Of a stretch of 64,000 nt of DNA, positions 45,300-57,545 are shown piece after piece. The position numbers and the translations under genes were made by a program. Below the pieces are notes generated by a model that was given only the letters and a program-made list of their open reading frames with translations, ran no database searches and had not been told where the DNA came from. Every line of letters starts with the position of its first letter. Positions within the stretch are counted from its first letter, which is position 1. Origin of the DNA: Callorhinus ursinus. Lineage: Eukaryota; Chordata; Mammalia; Carnivora; Otariidae. The DNA lies in the NCBI RefSeq assembly GCF_003265705.1, contig NW_020312935.1, forward strand, positions 4,097,603 through 4,161,602. The letters run 5' to 3'.

Positions 45300-46857
45300 C
45301 TTTCCTTGTTCTTTCTTTTGGGGTGAATTCTTCCATCCTGGAATTCTAAGTTTGTTCTTCTATGTGTTCGCAAAGCCTGTTATGTTTCCTGCTCCTGAAA
45401 ATAATGGCATTATGAAGAAGGGTCATCTAATGTCTAGGGCCTGGCACTTCAGGAAGTGTTCCTGCTGTGTGCTGCATTTATTCTGCTGTTATGCATTAGC
45501 AGCTCTATCCCCCCAGTCAGTCGTCTACAGAGGTTCTCCTTACCTGCAGTGGGCAGTGTTTGGGACTTGGCCAGAGTGTGGCAAGGTGCTCTGGTCTGCT
45601 TGTTAAAAGAGACCTGATGCCATTTCCACTAGAACTAAAGCCTTGCAGAACTCCATGGTCAGTAGATGTGGGGCATGCTGCAGTTTGTGCTGCTCTTCTG
45701 GGGAAGGGGCCTGCTCCATTGGTCCTTAGGCACACTTGCCTGAGAAAAGCAGTACCAGCGGAGCACAGGAGGGTGAGACTTAATGTAAGCAGTTTAGGCA
45801 GCCAGTGTTGGTTCTGTGTTGTTTACTGAAGTTGGTTTATGGTGAGTGATGAGGGAGGGAAATGGCACCAGCCAGTTCCTTTTTCCCTGGAGAGGAGAGT
45901 CATGGCTTGCTGTTCTCAGAAAGCACTTTCAGTGGAGCAAATAATTTCCCCTTGTACATCCCAGGTGTTCTTGAGATTACTGTTTTCACACTGTCTGTCT
46001 CTGGTTCCTTTCTCCCCAGAGAAGGGCAGTGGACTCTGGGCTCTATCCCAGCACAGCCTGCTGACTTCTAAAATTCCAAACTTCAGGGATCTGGTATGGC
46101 AGAGACCAGCACTGGTCCTCTGGGAAAGGTCTCAACACACCAGGACTGATGCAGCTTTGACCCAGATGGGCAGTTTCCCCAGAGCACAGGGCTGTGGGAT
46201 TTGGAGCAAAGCAGACTAAACAGCCAGTGTCCAGGTTAGCCACCCTCAGCAGGTGTCTCTGCACCTATGTTGAGGGGCAGGGGAGGGAAATGGCACCCGC
46301 TGGTTCTTTCGTCCCCAGAGAAGCAATGCCACCTCTCACAGACACACTCCAACAAGTATGAACAGTCTCTCCCATTGCACCTTATGTGATCCCCAGATCA
46401 CACAGTCTGTGCCAGGGTTGCTTGCCTGCCTTTTCTCCAGGAGTAGGGCAGCATCCTCAGGTCTCTATCCCAGCCAAGTCTGGGGACCTCTATAACTTGA
46501 GTCTTTGGGCCCCACTGGTTGCAAAAACTCATGAAAATCAGCCCCTCTTGTATTCTCAGCCAATGGCTTTGAGGAAGCATCCTCTTTGTGCATATCCTGT
46601 GCACTCCATTCTCCTTCATCTTTCTCCACCACCAGGGTTCCCACCCCTCTGCAGCATCTGCAATCTGTTTCTCCCCCAAACTACATCCCTGCACTTCCTA
46701 CCTTCCTTGATGTGGCCTCTTCTCACCCTCTAGTTGTGCAGTTTGTTCTATTGGTCCTCAGATTGATTGCTTCGATATCCAGAATGATTTGATAGTTATC
46801 TGGCTGTGTTTCAGGGATGAGGCAAACATAGGGTCCTCCTACTATGCTGCCATTTTA
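45300..46857 (-). promoter_or_regulatory. L1 5'UTR (internal promoter region), minus strand
   Basis: GC-rich compared with the rest of the window. The right edge, read on the minus strand, begins GGTGAGGGGAGCTAAAATGG and CAGCATAGTAGGAGGACCCT, the start of carnivore L1 5'UTRs. In living L1s this region holds the internal pol II promoter. Activity of this diverged copy is not shown. Several open frames here (45154-46264, both strands) are by-products of its composition. Confidence 0.75.
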
Positions 46858-48830
46858 GCTCCCCTCACCTTGGATTTCTGATCTACTCTTACTTTGCACA
46901 CCCCTAATTTCAGCACCCCTATACTTTAGGAGTAATAGAGAATCCATCCACCAGCCTTGCTCCTATGCCAGCCAGCTTAGTTTTCTTTAAAACCATTATT
47001 TTCTCCTTTGCCTGCCCACCCGCTGGCCACGCACACAAATGACTTCACCCCACCAACCAGAGAAAGGGACTTCAATTTGTCAGGTAAATCTTATTACCCC
47101 AGATGAATTCCACATTCTCTGATTTTTACATTCTATTGAGATAGAGTATCTGGTCATCATCCTTCATATACTCATACCCCTTCAAAACAACTTAATGTTT
47201 CCTGTAAAATGAAATAGAATATGTTGGAAACACCACTGACATTAATTATATTTCTGTGGGTTTTAACCATTCAGGTTGACTTAACTCAATGACAACATCT
47301 GGAGCAGCAGATCAAGAACACAATAGAAACAGAAAAAACAAACTATAACCTTTCTACTGATATTAAGGGAGAGCTAGACAATTGCTTTTCTTTCTGTTAA
47401 AGACAAGTCTACATACCACAAAATAAAGTAAAAGGCTACGCAAACACCTAGGTAAAACATATACAAACAAAAGGAAAGAAAATAAACAACTATTAAGATC
47501 TTATTCCCTTGCCCTCACTCACAAAATCTGACAAAAGAGAAATCTGGAAAATTAACCTAAAAATGGAAACTAAGCAGCAAACAATTATATAGGGTAATGG
47601 GGGAATTGTCATTTCAGACAATTTCTAGACAATTAGAGGACAGAAAAAAATAACTAAAGTCACAAAAATCACAGAGAAGGTATAAAGAAATACTTGAACT
47701 CAGTAGGAAACAATTCTAAAAAATAAGCAGGACTGAAAGCCAAGAAGCAAAAAAATACAAAGCATAATATAAATGTTCTGTGTCCTTTTCAATAAATGGC
47801 TTTCTGTCCTTTTATTCTTTTAATGGCTTCTATTTTCTATTCACTTGAAATTACTCATTCAAAATCCTCTTCATATGGGGTTGTTAATAATGTTGTCCAT
47901 CTACAAGCAAAAAACTCCATATACAAATTTATTTTGGCTTTTCCTCCTGGTCTTTGTTGGATGGATTATAGATAGATGTCATAATGCTGTACTGCTGGGA
48001 TCTAACACCAAGGGATATCTTTGTTATGAACATTTTTCTTTTACATCCTTTTTGAGAAAGGGAATAAAACATGCTGGACCATATGTCATTTAAGTTTGTT
48101 TGAAATGATATGCAAAAGACATAAATGGAAAGTCTGAAACAGCAGTTAATAAACACATCATTGGAAAAATTTGTTTTATAACTTACAGAGACACAAAGAT
48201 TATGGCATTTATCACTCTGTTGAACCTTGTGTTTTTATTGTGTTGCATTTTTTTAAATTATTGATCAAAGGCTGGTACATGTCCTTTAGTTTTAATTATC
48301 TCAACTTTCTCCACAGAAAGCCACTGTTGAACACATAGCTTCCTGTACCCTTGCGGCATTCTGGAACTGAGACTTAGTGATCCATTTGTTAAGCTGAACA
48401 TGCATGTTGCCCACCAGAGATTTATCACTTGTTTAAGCATAGCCTTCTTCCAGCAACAGCTAGCCTAAGAACCTCAAGGTATTTGAAGTTTTTTGTAGGT
48501 TAGATTTTTCTTCACTTTTATTGGCTTTCTTCCTATCAGGAAGAATTCTAGGTCCTCTTTTTTGCCTGGTTCTTACAGTAGATTCTCAAGAAGGTAGGGG
48601 CAAGCAAAGACATACAACCAGTTAACTAGTAAAACGAAATCCAGCTCAAGTTCTATCAGGGGACACTTCTTGCCCATATCCCCACCCAAAGGCTCCAGAC
48701 ACTCCCATGATCTATCCAATCTGATCATCTTTTCCCATTTATTGGGGATTTTAGTTCACTTAAATTCATGATTAGCAACACATATGGTCCTATTTATACC
48801 ATCTTACTTGTACTTTAACCTCATTTTTCT
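46858..48830. other. Mostly unrecognised DNA
   Basis: About 2 kb to the right of the long L1 with no gene or repeat I can name. TAAGGGAGAGCTAGACAATT (47365) and the A-rich stretch to 47770 might be ancient L1, but the match is weak. Confidence 0.4.
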
Positions 48831-50355
48831 CTTTTCTAACCTTTTATTAAAGTACAATACAAAAAAAATACAAAAATCTTAAGTATACACACATACTGAA
48901 CAAACCCATGTAAAAAGCACCCAGATCAAGGAACACTATAGTACCACTATACCCAACCCTTTCCCCTTTATGTCCCTTTCCAATCCTTATCTTGCCTTCA
49001 CAAATGTACCAAACATCCTGACATCTAATATCATAAATTCAATTTCCTATTTTTCAACTTTTATTAATGCAATTGAATTACCCAGTATTTCATGGAGTAT
49101 TTATTGTGCCTGGCTTCTTTCACTCAATGTTATGTTAGTAAGTTTCATCCACATTGTTGCAAATAGTCATTCTCACTGCCATATTCGCATGATATGAATA
49201 TACCCATTCTATCACTGAATGTCAATGGGTATTTTCCAGTTTAAGGCCTTAGGAATAATGTTGCTAATATCATTCTTATATATATATTTTGATTAACATA
49301 GGCATGTATTTGTTGAGACTATATTGCAACATGAACCACTAGGTTATAAGCCCTGGATATACTTAGTTTTAGTAGCTACTGCCAGTGTTCCAAAGCAGCT
49401 GTATCAACTTACACATTAACCAGCAATGTATCAGTTTCAGGAGCTCCATATCCTCATCAACTCTTAGTGTTTTCCACCTTATAAATTTTAGCCATTCTAC
49501 TGGGCATATTGTCATATTTCAATGTGGTTTTAATGTTCACTTCCCCAATGTTGTTAAGTTTATCATCTTTTCAACCATTTAGTGACCATTTGTATACTTG
49601 TTTTACAACATGTCTGTTCAAGCCTTTTACCTATTACTGAATTGTTACTTCCTTATTTGCAGTTCTTTATATATTGTGAATATTGGCACTTTGTCAAATA
49701 TATGTTTTGCAAATACTCTGTTCACTCTCTTAATGTTGTCTTTGATAATTTTAATAGAGTTCAATATATCATTTTTTATGGTGAATGCTTTTTTTGTCCT
49801 GAATCAGAAATATTTCTCTACTACAAAGTCACAAGATCTTCTCATGTTTCCCTCTAAAGGCTTTATCGTTTTACCTTTCACATTTAAAAATTCAATAAAT
49901 CTGGATGTATATGGTGTAAGGTAGAGTTCCAGATGTACTTCTCTCAATCCAGATATCGAATTAAGCCAAAAATATTACTTTAAAAGACCATATTTCCTTT
50001 ATTGCAGTGTACTTCTCAAAAATCAGACAAGTTTATATATATTGATCTGTTTTGGGACTCCCTATTCTGTTAGTCAGTTTTATGAATAATTAGTACAAAC
50101 TCTGAATGCATATGAGCCACAATGTCTGAATTTATCTATAACATATTTTCATACACAGATTTTATGACGTACAGCTTTGTCATTCTTCAAGATGGCCTTC
50201 GCTATTTCTGACACTTTGTATATCCATATCAAGTTCAGAACCAGCTCTGATTTTCCACACTCAAAAAAAAAACTTCTAGAAATTTATTAGAATTATGTCA
50301 AATCTACATTTGTGAAGAATTAACATAGTTTCTCTTGAGTTTTTCAATGAGCATT
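48830..50355 (-). mobile_element. Ancient L1 3' half, minus strand
   Basis: AAAGCACCCAGATCAAGGAA (48916), TTCATCCACATTGTTGCAAA (49145), GTTTTTGATCTG-type ORF2 reading near 49900-50300 (TGTACTTCTCAAAAATCAGA, TCTTCAAGATGGCCTTCGCT). Heavily decayed. Confidence 0.7.
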
Positions 50356-51676
50356 TTTTTCCAATTTTTGTTTTTAAATTGAGATATAATTCACATACCA
50401 TAAAACTCAACTTTTAAAGCATCAAGTTGTTCAATTATCACTAACTACAGAACGTTTTCATCACCCCCCAAAGAAAACTTCACATCCATTAGCAGACATC
50501 CCCATTCCCCCCAAACCCCTGCATACACCACTTACTTTTTGTCTCTATGAATTTGCCTATTCTGGACAACTCATACAAAAGGAGTCATAAAATTTGTGGC
50601 CTTTTGTGACTGGCTTCTCTCACTCAGCATGTTTTCAAGGTTCACCTAGGTTCTACCGTGTATCAGTACTTCATGCCTTTTCATGGCTGAAAATCCCATT
50701 TTATTGACATATTGCATTTTGTTTTACCTGTTCACTGATGGACATACAGGTTGTTTATACTTTTCACCTATTATGAATAATGCTCCTATGAGCATTCACA
50801 TACAAGCGTTTGTGTAAACATAGGTTTTCAGTTTTTCTTTAATATATATTTAGGAGTGGAACTGCTGGGTCACATGGTAACTCTAAGTTTAAATTTTTCA
50901 GGAACTGCCGAGCTATTTTCCAAAGCAGTTGCACCATTTTACATTCCTACCAGCAATGTATAAGAGATTCAATTTCTCCATATACTCATCAATACTCGTT
51001 ATTGTCCATTTTTTATTATACCCATGATAATGAGGATTAAGTAGCATCTGTTATTTTAATTTGCATTTCCCTAATAACTAAAGATGTTGAACATTTTTCA
51101 TGTGGTTAGTGGCCATCTGTATGTCTTCTTTAGAGAAATGTCTATTCAATTTCTTTACCCATTTTAGTTGGATTTTTTTGTCTTTATACTGTCAAGTCAA
51201 AAAACTCTAGCTCAATAGTCTAGTATGCAGAATATATAATTTATTATTGATAGTGTCCTTTGAAGTACAAAAGTATTATATTTTGGTAAAATTCAATTCA
51301 TCTGTTTTTTTGATTCTTTGTGCCTTACATAGTTTTCAAAAAACATCACCCAATCCAAGTTTATGAAGATTTACTTCTATGTTTTCATGTAAGTGTTACT
51401 CTCAAATTTAGGTTTTGATCCAATTTATTTTTTATATGATGTGAGGAAAGGGTACAATTTATTCTTTTCAATGTGGAAATCCAGCTGTCTCAACACTATA
51501 TGTCGAAAAGACTATTCTTTCCCCATTTAATTTCCCTGGCACCTTCATTAAAAAATCCATTGACTGTAAATATCAGGATTTATTTCTGGACTCTCATTTC
51601 TAATCCATTGAGCTATGTGTCTATTATGATGTCCCTTTCAACTACTGTATCTTTGTATTAACTTTTAAGACTGGGG

Positions 51677-51868
51677 AGGGGTGCCTGGGTGACTCAGTCA
51701 TTAAGCGTCTGCCTTCAGCTCAGGGTGTGATCCTGGGGTCCTGGGATCAAGCCTGTGTCGGGCTCCCTGCCCAGCAGGAGGCCTGCTTCTCCCTCTCCCA
51801 CTCCTCCTGTTTTTGTTCCCTCTCTCACTATCTCTCTGTCAAATAAATAAAATCTTAAAAAAACAAAA
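51677..51868 (+). mobile_element. CAN-SINE, + strand, nested in old L1
   Basis: GGGGTGCCTGGGTGACTCAG to CAAATAAATAAAATCTTAAA. Short imperfect TSD AGACTGGGGAG / GGAACTGGGGAG. Confidence 0.93.
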
Positions 51869-51979
51869 AGGAACTGGGGAGTCGGAGGGTCCTCCAACCT
51901 TGCTCTTCCTATTCAAATTTGTCTATATTGTATCCCTGACATTTCCCTGAGTGTTTTAGGATCAGCTTGCCCATTTCTG

Positions 51980-52006
51980 CAAAAACAAAACAAAACAAAA
52001 CAAAAA
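51980..52006. repeat. (CAAAA)n simple repeat
   Basis: Four to five CAAAA units inside the old L1. Confidence 0.9.
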
Positions 52007-52400
52007 CTCACCATGTAGGGTTTTTGGTAGAGATTACATTGAACCTGTGTATCTGTTTGGGGACTATTACAATATTAACAATGTTAATTCTTCCACAAAC
52101 ATGAACATTATATGTATTATTTAGGTTGTCTAATTTTTTGAATGACATTTTGTAGTTTCCAGTATATAAGATTTGCACCTTCTTGGTTAAATTTATTCTT
52201 AAGTATCTTATTCTTTTTGATGCTTTTACAAATGGAATTTTTTAATTTGCTTTTCAGATTTTTCATTGCTAGCATATAAAATACAATTTATTTCAGTATA
52301 CTAATTTTATATCCTGCAACCTTGCTGAGTAGTTTTAATAGGGTTTTTTTGTGGGTTTCTTAGGATTTTCTATATAAAAGATCACATCATCTATGAAAAG

Positions 52401-54170
52401 GAAGTTTTTTCCTTCCATTTCTATTTTTTGGAACAGTTTCAGAAGAATAGGTATTAATTCTTCTTTAAATGTTTCGTAGAATTCCCCTGGGAAGCCATCT
52501 GGCCCTGGGCTCTTGTTTGTCGGGAGATTTTTTTATTACTACTTCAATTTCCTTACTGGTTATGTGTCTGTTCAGGTTTTCTATTTCTTCCTCATTCAGT
52601 TTTGATAGTTTATACATCTCTGGAATACATCTATTTCTTCCAGATTGTCTAATTGTTGGTATATAGTTGCTCATAATATGTTCTTATAATTGTTTGTATT
52701 TCTTTGGTGTTGGTTGTGATCTCTCCTCTTTCATTAGTGATTTTATTTATTTGGGTCGTTTCTCTTTTCTTTTTGATAAGTATGGCCAGGGGTTTATGTA
52801 TCTTATTAATTCTTTCAAAGAACCAGCTCCTAGATTCGTTGATCTGTGATTTGTTGATCTGTTCTACTCTTCTTTTGGTTTCTATTTCGTTGATTTTTGC
52901 TCTGATTTTTATTATTTCTCTTCTCCTGCTGGGTTTAGGCTTTATTTGCTGTTCTTTCTCCAGCTCCTTTAGATGTAGGGTTAGGTTGTGTATTTGAGAC
53001 CTTTCTTGTTTCTTGAGGAAGGCTTATATTGCTATATGCTTTCCTCTTAGGACCACCTTTGCTGCATCCCAAAGGTTCTGGAATATTGTGTTTTCATTTG
53101 CATTTGTTTCCATAAGTTTTTTCTTAATTCTTCTTTAATTTCCTGGTAGACCCATTCATTCTTTAAGGAGGATGCTCTTTGGCTGCCATGTATTTGAGTT
53201 CATTCAAACTTTCCTCTTGTGATTGAGTCCAGGTTTCAAAGCATTGTGGTCTGAAAATATGCAGGGAATAATCCCAGTCTTTTAGTACTGGTTGAGACCT
53301 GATTTGTGATCTAGGATGTGATCTATTCTGGAGAACGTTCCATGTACACTAGAGAAGAATGTGTATTCTGTTGCTTTGGGATGGAATGTTCTGAATATAT
53401 CTGTGAAATCCATCTGGTCCAGTGTGTCACTTAAAGCCTTTATTTCCTTGTTGATCTTTTGCTTAAATGATCTGTCCATTTCAGTGAGGTGGGTGTTAAA
53501 ATCCCCTATTATTGTATTACTGTTGATGTGTTTCTTTGATTTTGTTATTAATTGGCTTATAGAATTGGCTGCTCCCATGTTAGGGGCATAAATATTTACA
53601 ATTGTTAGATCTTCTTGTTGGATAGACCCTTTAAGTATGATATAGTGACCTTCCTCATCTCTTATTATAGTCTTTGGTTTAAAATCTAATTTGTCTGATA
53701 TAAGGATTACCACCCCAGCTTCCTTTTGATGCCCATTAGCATGGTAAATTGTTTTCCACCCCCTCACTTTAATTCTGGAGGTGTCTTTGGGTCTAAAATG
53801 AGTCTCCTGCAGACAGCATACTGATGGGTCTTGTTTTTTATCCAATCTGATACCCTGTGTCTTTTGATTGGGGCATTTAGCCCATTTACATTCAGGGTAA
53901 CTATTGAAAGATATGAATTTAGTCCCACTGAATTGACTGTAAGGTGACCATTACTGTATACTATCTCTGTTCCCTTCTAGTCTATGTTACTTTTAGGCTC
54001 TCTCTTTGCTTAGAGGACCCCTTTCAATATTAATTGTAGGGCTGGTTTGGTGATAGCAAATACTTTTGAGTTTCCTGGAAGCTTTTTATCTCTCCTTCTA
54101 TTTTCAATGACAGCCTAGCTGGGTATAGTATTCTTGGCTGCATATTTTTCTCATTTAGTGCCCTGAATAT
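52401..54170 (-). mobile_element. Inverted 5' part of a younger L1
   Basis: Minus-strand L1 from the ORF1 C-terminus (right edge, 54170) through the ORF2 endonuclease to the ORF2 linker, whose last bases in sense are GGAAGGAAAAAACTTCC at the left edge (52401). The rest of the same element starts at 54171 on the + strand with AACTCATATTATGAGGCTAG, the very next bases of ORF2 (compare the uninterrupted copy at 8910-8945, CTTCCAAACTCATTTTATGA). Confidence 0.9.
53282..53845 (-). pseudogene. L1 ORF2 endonuclease fragment
   Basis: This 187-codon frame is most of the apurinic-like endonuclease domain that nicks target DNA for L1 insertion. Visible motifs: CCLQETHFRPKD with the catalytic Glu (residues about 9-20), VNIYAPNMGA (about 84-93), IIGDFNTHLTEMDRS with the catalytic Asp and Asn (about 112-126), and GTFSRIDHILDHKSGL (about 169-184). 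The frame stops before the last conserved Ser-Asp-His block. The upstream ORF2 start is out of frame. It is the best preserved endonuclease reading in the window but is not a complete enzyme. Confidence 0.9.
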
Positions 54171-54173
54171 ATC

Positions 54174-54602
54174 ATGCCAAACTCATATTATGAGGCTAGC
54201 ATTACCTTGATCCCAAAACCAGACAAAGACCCCATCAAAAAGAATTACAGACCAATATCCCTGATGAACACAGATGTAAAAATTCTCACCATAATACTAG
54301 CCAATAGGCTCCAACAGTATATTGAAAGGATTATTCACCATGACCAAGTGGGATTTATCCCTGGGCTGCAAGGTTGGTTCAACATCCGCAAATCAATCAA
54401 TGTGATACAATACATTAATAAAAGAAAGAACAAGAACCATATGATCCTCTCAATAGATGCAGAAAAAGCATTTGACAAAGTAAAGCATCCTTTCTTGATT
54501 AAAACTCTTCACAGTGTAGGGATAGAGGGTACATACCTTAATACCATAAAAGCCGTCTATGAAAAACCCACAGTGAATATACTTCTCAATGGAGAAAACT
54601 GA
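54174..54602 (+). pseudogene. L1 ORF2 RT N-terminal fragment
   Basis: This 142-codon frame starts in the RT domain: [20 protein letters not shown] (residues about 6-25), [20 protein letters not shown] and [16 protein letters not shown] with the first catalytic Asp. It ends at TGA (54600) because of a lost A in GGAGAAAACTGAGAGC. Downstream the FADD motif reads AND (GCAAATGATATG, 54750), so the active site is also altered. Confidence 0.9.
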
Positions 54603-55086
54603 GAGCTTTTCCGCTAAGGTCAGGAACATTCCAGGATGTCCACTATCACCACTGCTGTTCAACAAAGTAGTAGAAGTCCTCGCCTCAGCAATCAGACAAC
54701 AAAAAGAAAAGGCATCCGATCAGCAAAGAGGAAGTCAAACTCTCACTCTCTGCAAATGATATGATACTTTATGTGGAAAACCCAAAAGACTCCAACTCAA
54801 AACTCTAGAACTTATACAGGAATTCAGTAAAGTGGCACGATATAAAATCAATGCACAGAAATCGGTTGCATTTCTATATACCAACAAGGAGACAGAAGAA
54901 AGAGAAATTAAGGAGTCGATCCCATTTACAATTGCATCCAAAACCATAAAATACCTAGGAACAAATCTAACCAAAGAGGCAAAGGATCTGTACTCAAAAA
55001 ACTATACCATACTCATGAAAGAAATTGAGAAAGACACAAAGAAATGAAAAAAGGTTCCATGATCATGGATTGGAAGAACAAATATT

Positions 55087-55962
55087 GTGAAAATGTCGAT
55101 GCTACCTAGAGTAATCTACACACTTAATGGAATCCCTATCAAAATACCATCAACTTTTTTCAAAGAAATGGAACAAATAATCCTAAAATTTGTATGGAAC
55201 CAGAAAAGACCCCAAATAGCTAGAAGAATCTTGAAAAAGAAAAGAAAAGCAATTCCGGACTTCAAGCTCTATTACAAAGCTGTCATCATCAAGACAGTAT
55301 GGTACTGGTACAAAAACAGACACATAGATCAATGGAACAGAATAGAAAGCCCAGAAATGGACCCTCAACTCTATGGTCAACTCATCTTTGACAAAGCAGG
55401 AAAGAATGTCCAATGGAAAAAAGACAGTCTCTTCAACAAATGGTGTTGGGAAAATTGGATAGCCACATGCAGAAGAATGAAATTGGACCATTTCCTTACA
55501 CCACACACAAAAATACACTCAAAATGGATGAAAGACCTAAATGTAAGACAGGAAACCCTCAAAATCCTAGAGAAGAACACAGGCAGCAACCTCTTTGACC
55601 TCAGCTGCAGAAACTTCTTCCTAGACACATCACCAAAGGCAAGGGAAGCAAGGGCAAAAATGAACTATTGGGACTTCCTCAAGATAAAAAGCTTTTGTAC
55701 AGCAAAGGAAACAGTCAACAAAACCAAAAGACAACCGACAGAATGGGAGAAGATATTTGCAAATGACATATCAGACAAAGGGCTAGTATCCAAAATCTAC
55801 AAAGAACTTATCAAACTCAACACCCAAAGAACAAATGATCCAATCAAGAAATGGGCAGAAGACATGAACAGACATTTCTGCAAAGACATCCAAAAGGCCA
55901 ACAAACGAAAAAGTGCTCAACATCACTCGGCATCACAGAAATACAAATCAACACCTCAATGA
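55087..55962 (+). pseudogene. L1 ORF2 C-terminal fragment (longest ORF in the window)
   Basis: 291 codons of ORF2 after the RT thumb: [20 protein letters not shown] (residues about 30-49), [80 protein letters not shown], and [15 protein letters not shown] frameshift near 55900 ends it; the Cys-rich end ([16 protein letters not shown], with one Gly to Val change) lies in the frame at 55851-56066. The upstream stop at 55047 (AAATGA for AAATGG) separates it from RT. Comparatively young, but dead. Confidence 0.92.
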
Positions 55963-57151
55963 GATACCACTTCACACCAGTCAGAACAGCTAAAATTAAC
56001 AACCCAGGAAACAACAATTGTTGGCGAGGATGTGTAGAAAGGGGAACCCTCCTACACTTTTGGTGAGAATGCAAGCTGGTGCAGCCCCTCTGGAAAACAG
56101 TATGGAGGTTCTTCAAAAAGTTGAAAATAGAGCTACCCTATGACCCAGCAATTGAATTACTGGGTATTTACCCCAAAGATATAAATGTAGTGATCTGAAG
56201 GAGCATGTGCACCCCAATGTTTATAGCAGCAATGTCGACAATAGACAAACTATGGAAAGAGTCTAGATGTCCATCAACAGATGAGTGGATAAAGAAGATG
56301 TGGTGTATATATACAATGCAATATTATGCAGCTATCAAAAAAATGAAACCTTGCCATTTGCAACGACGACATGGATGGAACGAGAGGGTATTATGCTAAG
56401 CGAAATAAGTCAATCAGAGAAAGACAAGTATCATATGATCTCACTGATACATGGAACTTGAGAAACAAGGCAGAGGATCACAGGGGAGGGGATGGAAAAA
56501 TGAAACAAGAGGAAACCAGAGAGGGAAACAAACCATAAGAGACTCAATCTCAGGAAATAAACTGAGGGTTGCTGGAGTGGAGGGGGGTGGGAGGGATGGT
56601 GTGGCTGGGTGATGGACACTGGGGAAGGTATGTGCTATGGTGAGTGCTGTGAATTATGTAAGACTGATGATGAATCACATACCTGTACCCCTGAAACAAA
56701 TAATACATTATATGTTAATTAAATAATAATAATAAAAAGATGTAAAGTCAGTAATCTAAGCTTCCATCTTGAGAAGCTCAAAAGAAGTACAGCAAATCAA
56801 ACCCGCAATAAGTAGAAGGAAGGAAATAATAAAAATTAGAATGGAAATCAATGAAACAAACAATAAAGAAAATCAATAAAATTTGTTTCTTTGAAATTAT
56901 TAAATTAATAAACCACTAACAACACTAATTAAGAAAAAAAGAAATATACACTACAAATATCAGGAATAAAAAAGTCAACATTATAGATCCTGAAGATACT
57001 AAAAGCATAAGTTGCCAAAAAATTCAACACCTTACATGAAATGACAAAATTCCTTGACAAGTACAAATTACTGAAGGTTACACAAATAGAAACTGACAAT
57101 CTAAATAACTCAGTATCTATTAAAGAAAGTGAATTTAAAACAAAATATCTG

Positions 57152-57348
57152 GGGGGTGCCTAAGTGGTTCAGTCATTTAAGCATCCCACTCCTGACTTTG
57201 GCTAGGGTCATGATCTCACATTGTGAGATAGAACTCCACATCAGGCTCTTTCTCAGCAGAGAGTCTGCTTGGGATTCTCTCTCTTCCTCTCCCTCTGCCC
57301 CTCCCCCACCATGTGTGTGCACATGTTTTCTAAATAAAATAAAATAAT
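57152..57348 (+). mobile_element. Old-type CAN-SINE, left member of a tandem pair
   Basis: GGGGGGTGCCTAAGTGGTTC to CTAAATAAAATAAAATAAT, followed directly by a second SINE head. Confidence 0.9.
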
Positions 57349-57545
57349 GGGGCACTTGGGTGGCTCAGTCATTTAAGTGTGTGCCTTCTGCTCAGGTCAT
57401 GACCTCAGAGTCACAGGATCGAGCCCCATGTCAGGCTCCCAGATCAGGGGGGAATATGCTTTTCCCTCTCCCTCCACCTCTCCCTGTCCCTGCTTATGTG
57501 CGCATGCACTCTCTCTCTCTCTCTCTCAAATCAGTAAGTTTTTAA
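57349..57545 (+). mobile_element. CAN-SINE, right member of a tandem pair
   Basis: GGGGCACTTGGGTGGCTCAG to CTCTCTCAAATCAGTAAGTT. An AAAAT/AAAAC-rich tail (57555-57592) follows. The pair as a whole has a rough TSD CAAAATATCTG / CAAAACATCTC. Confidence 0.92.

Larger units (their letters stand above)
39069..46857 (-). mobile_element. Nearly full-length L1, minus strand, split by nested insertions
   Basis: Read on the minus strand, it has a 5'UTR of about 1.5 kb (46857 down to about 45300; first bases GGTGAGGGGAGCTAAAATGG), ORF1 (about 45290-44000, interrupted), ORF2 (about 43980-39380) and a 3'UTR with T-run complement at 39069-39080. Nested in it are SINEs at 39461-39660, 41833-42026, 42852-43055 and 43602-43806, a 55-bp L1 3' end near 42472-42525 and an L1 3' end at 44725-45055. 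Without these it is about 6.6 kb, close to an intact L1. ORF1 and ORF2 hold many stops. It is the only element here that keeps a 5'UTR. No TSD was found. Confidence 0.88.
50360..52400 (-). mobile_element. Ancient L1, minus strand, 3' part of an inverted (twin-primed) element
   Basis: 3'UTR (AATTGAGATATAATTCACAT, 50376) then ORF2 end (TGCTGGGTCACATGGTAACT, 50863) up to the RT catalytic region: read on the minus strand, CATAGATGATGTGATCTTTT at 52396-52377 is the FADD codon area. A CAN-SINE is nested at 51677-51868. The missing upstream part of RT is on the + strand at 56746-58265. Confidence 0.8.
54171..56745 (+). mobile_element. 3' part of the younger twin-primed L1
   Basis: ORF2 from the RT start (AACTCATATTATGAGGCTAG) to the C-terminus and a single-module 3'UTR ending AAATAATACATTATATGTTA plus an AAT-rich tail near 56740. 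Together with 52401-54170 it forms one insertion of about 4.35 kb. A short possible TSD is AAAAG on both sides. Confidence 0.92.

Noticed and set aside
45154..46733. Cluster of open frames with many Leu/Ser/Pro codons (for example 45154-45606, 45839-46219, 46386-46733) as exons
   Set aside because: They lie antisense in the 5'UTR/ORF1 region of a minus-strand L1, on its GC-richer sequence; no splice or homology evidence.
55087..55962. Longest open frame (291 codons) as a possible host gene
   Set aside because: Its whole length reads as the L1 ORF2 C-terminal region ([33 protein letters not shown]) between an L1 RT and an L1 3'UTR.
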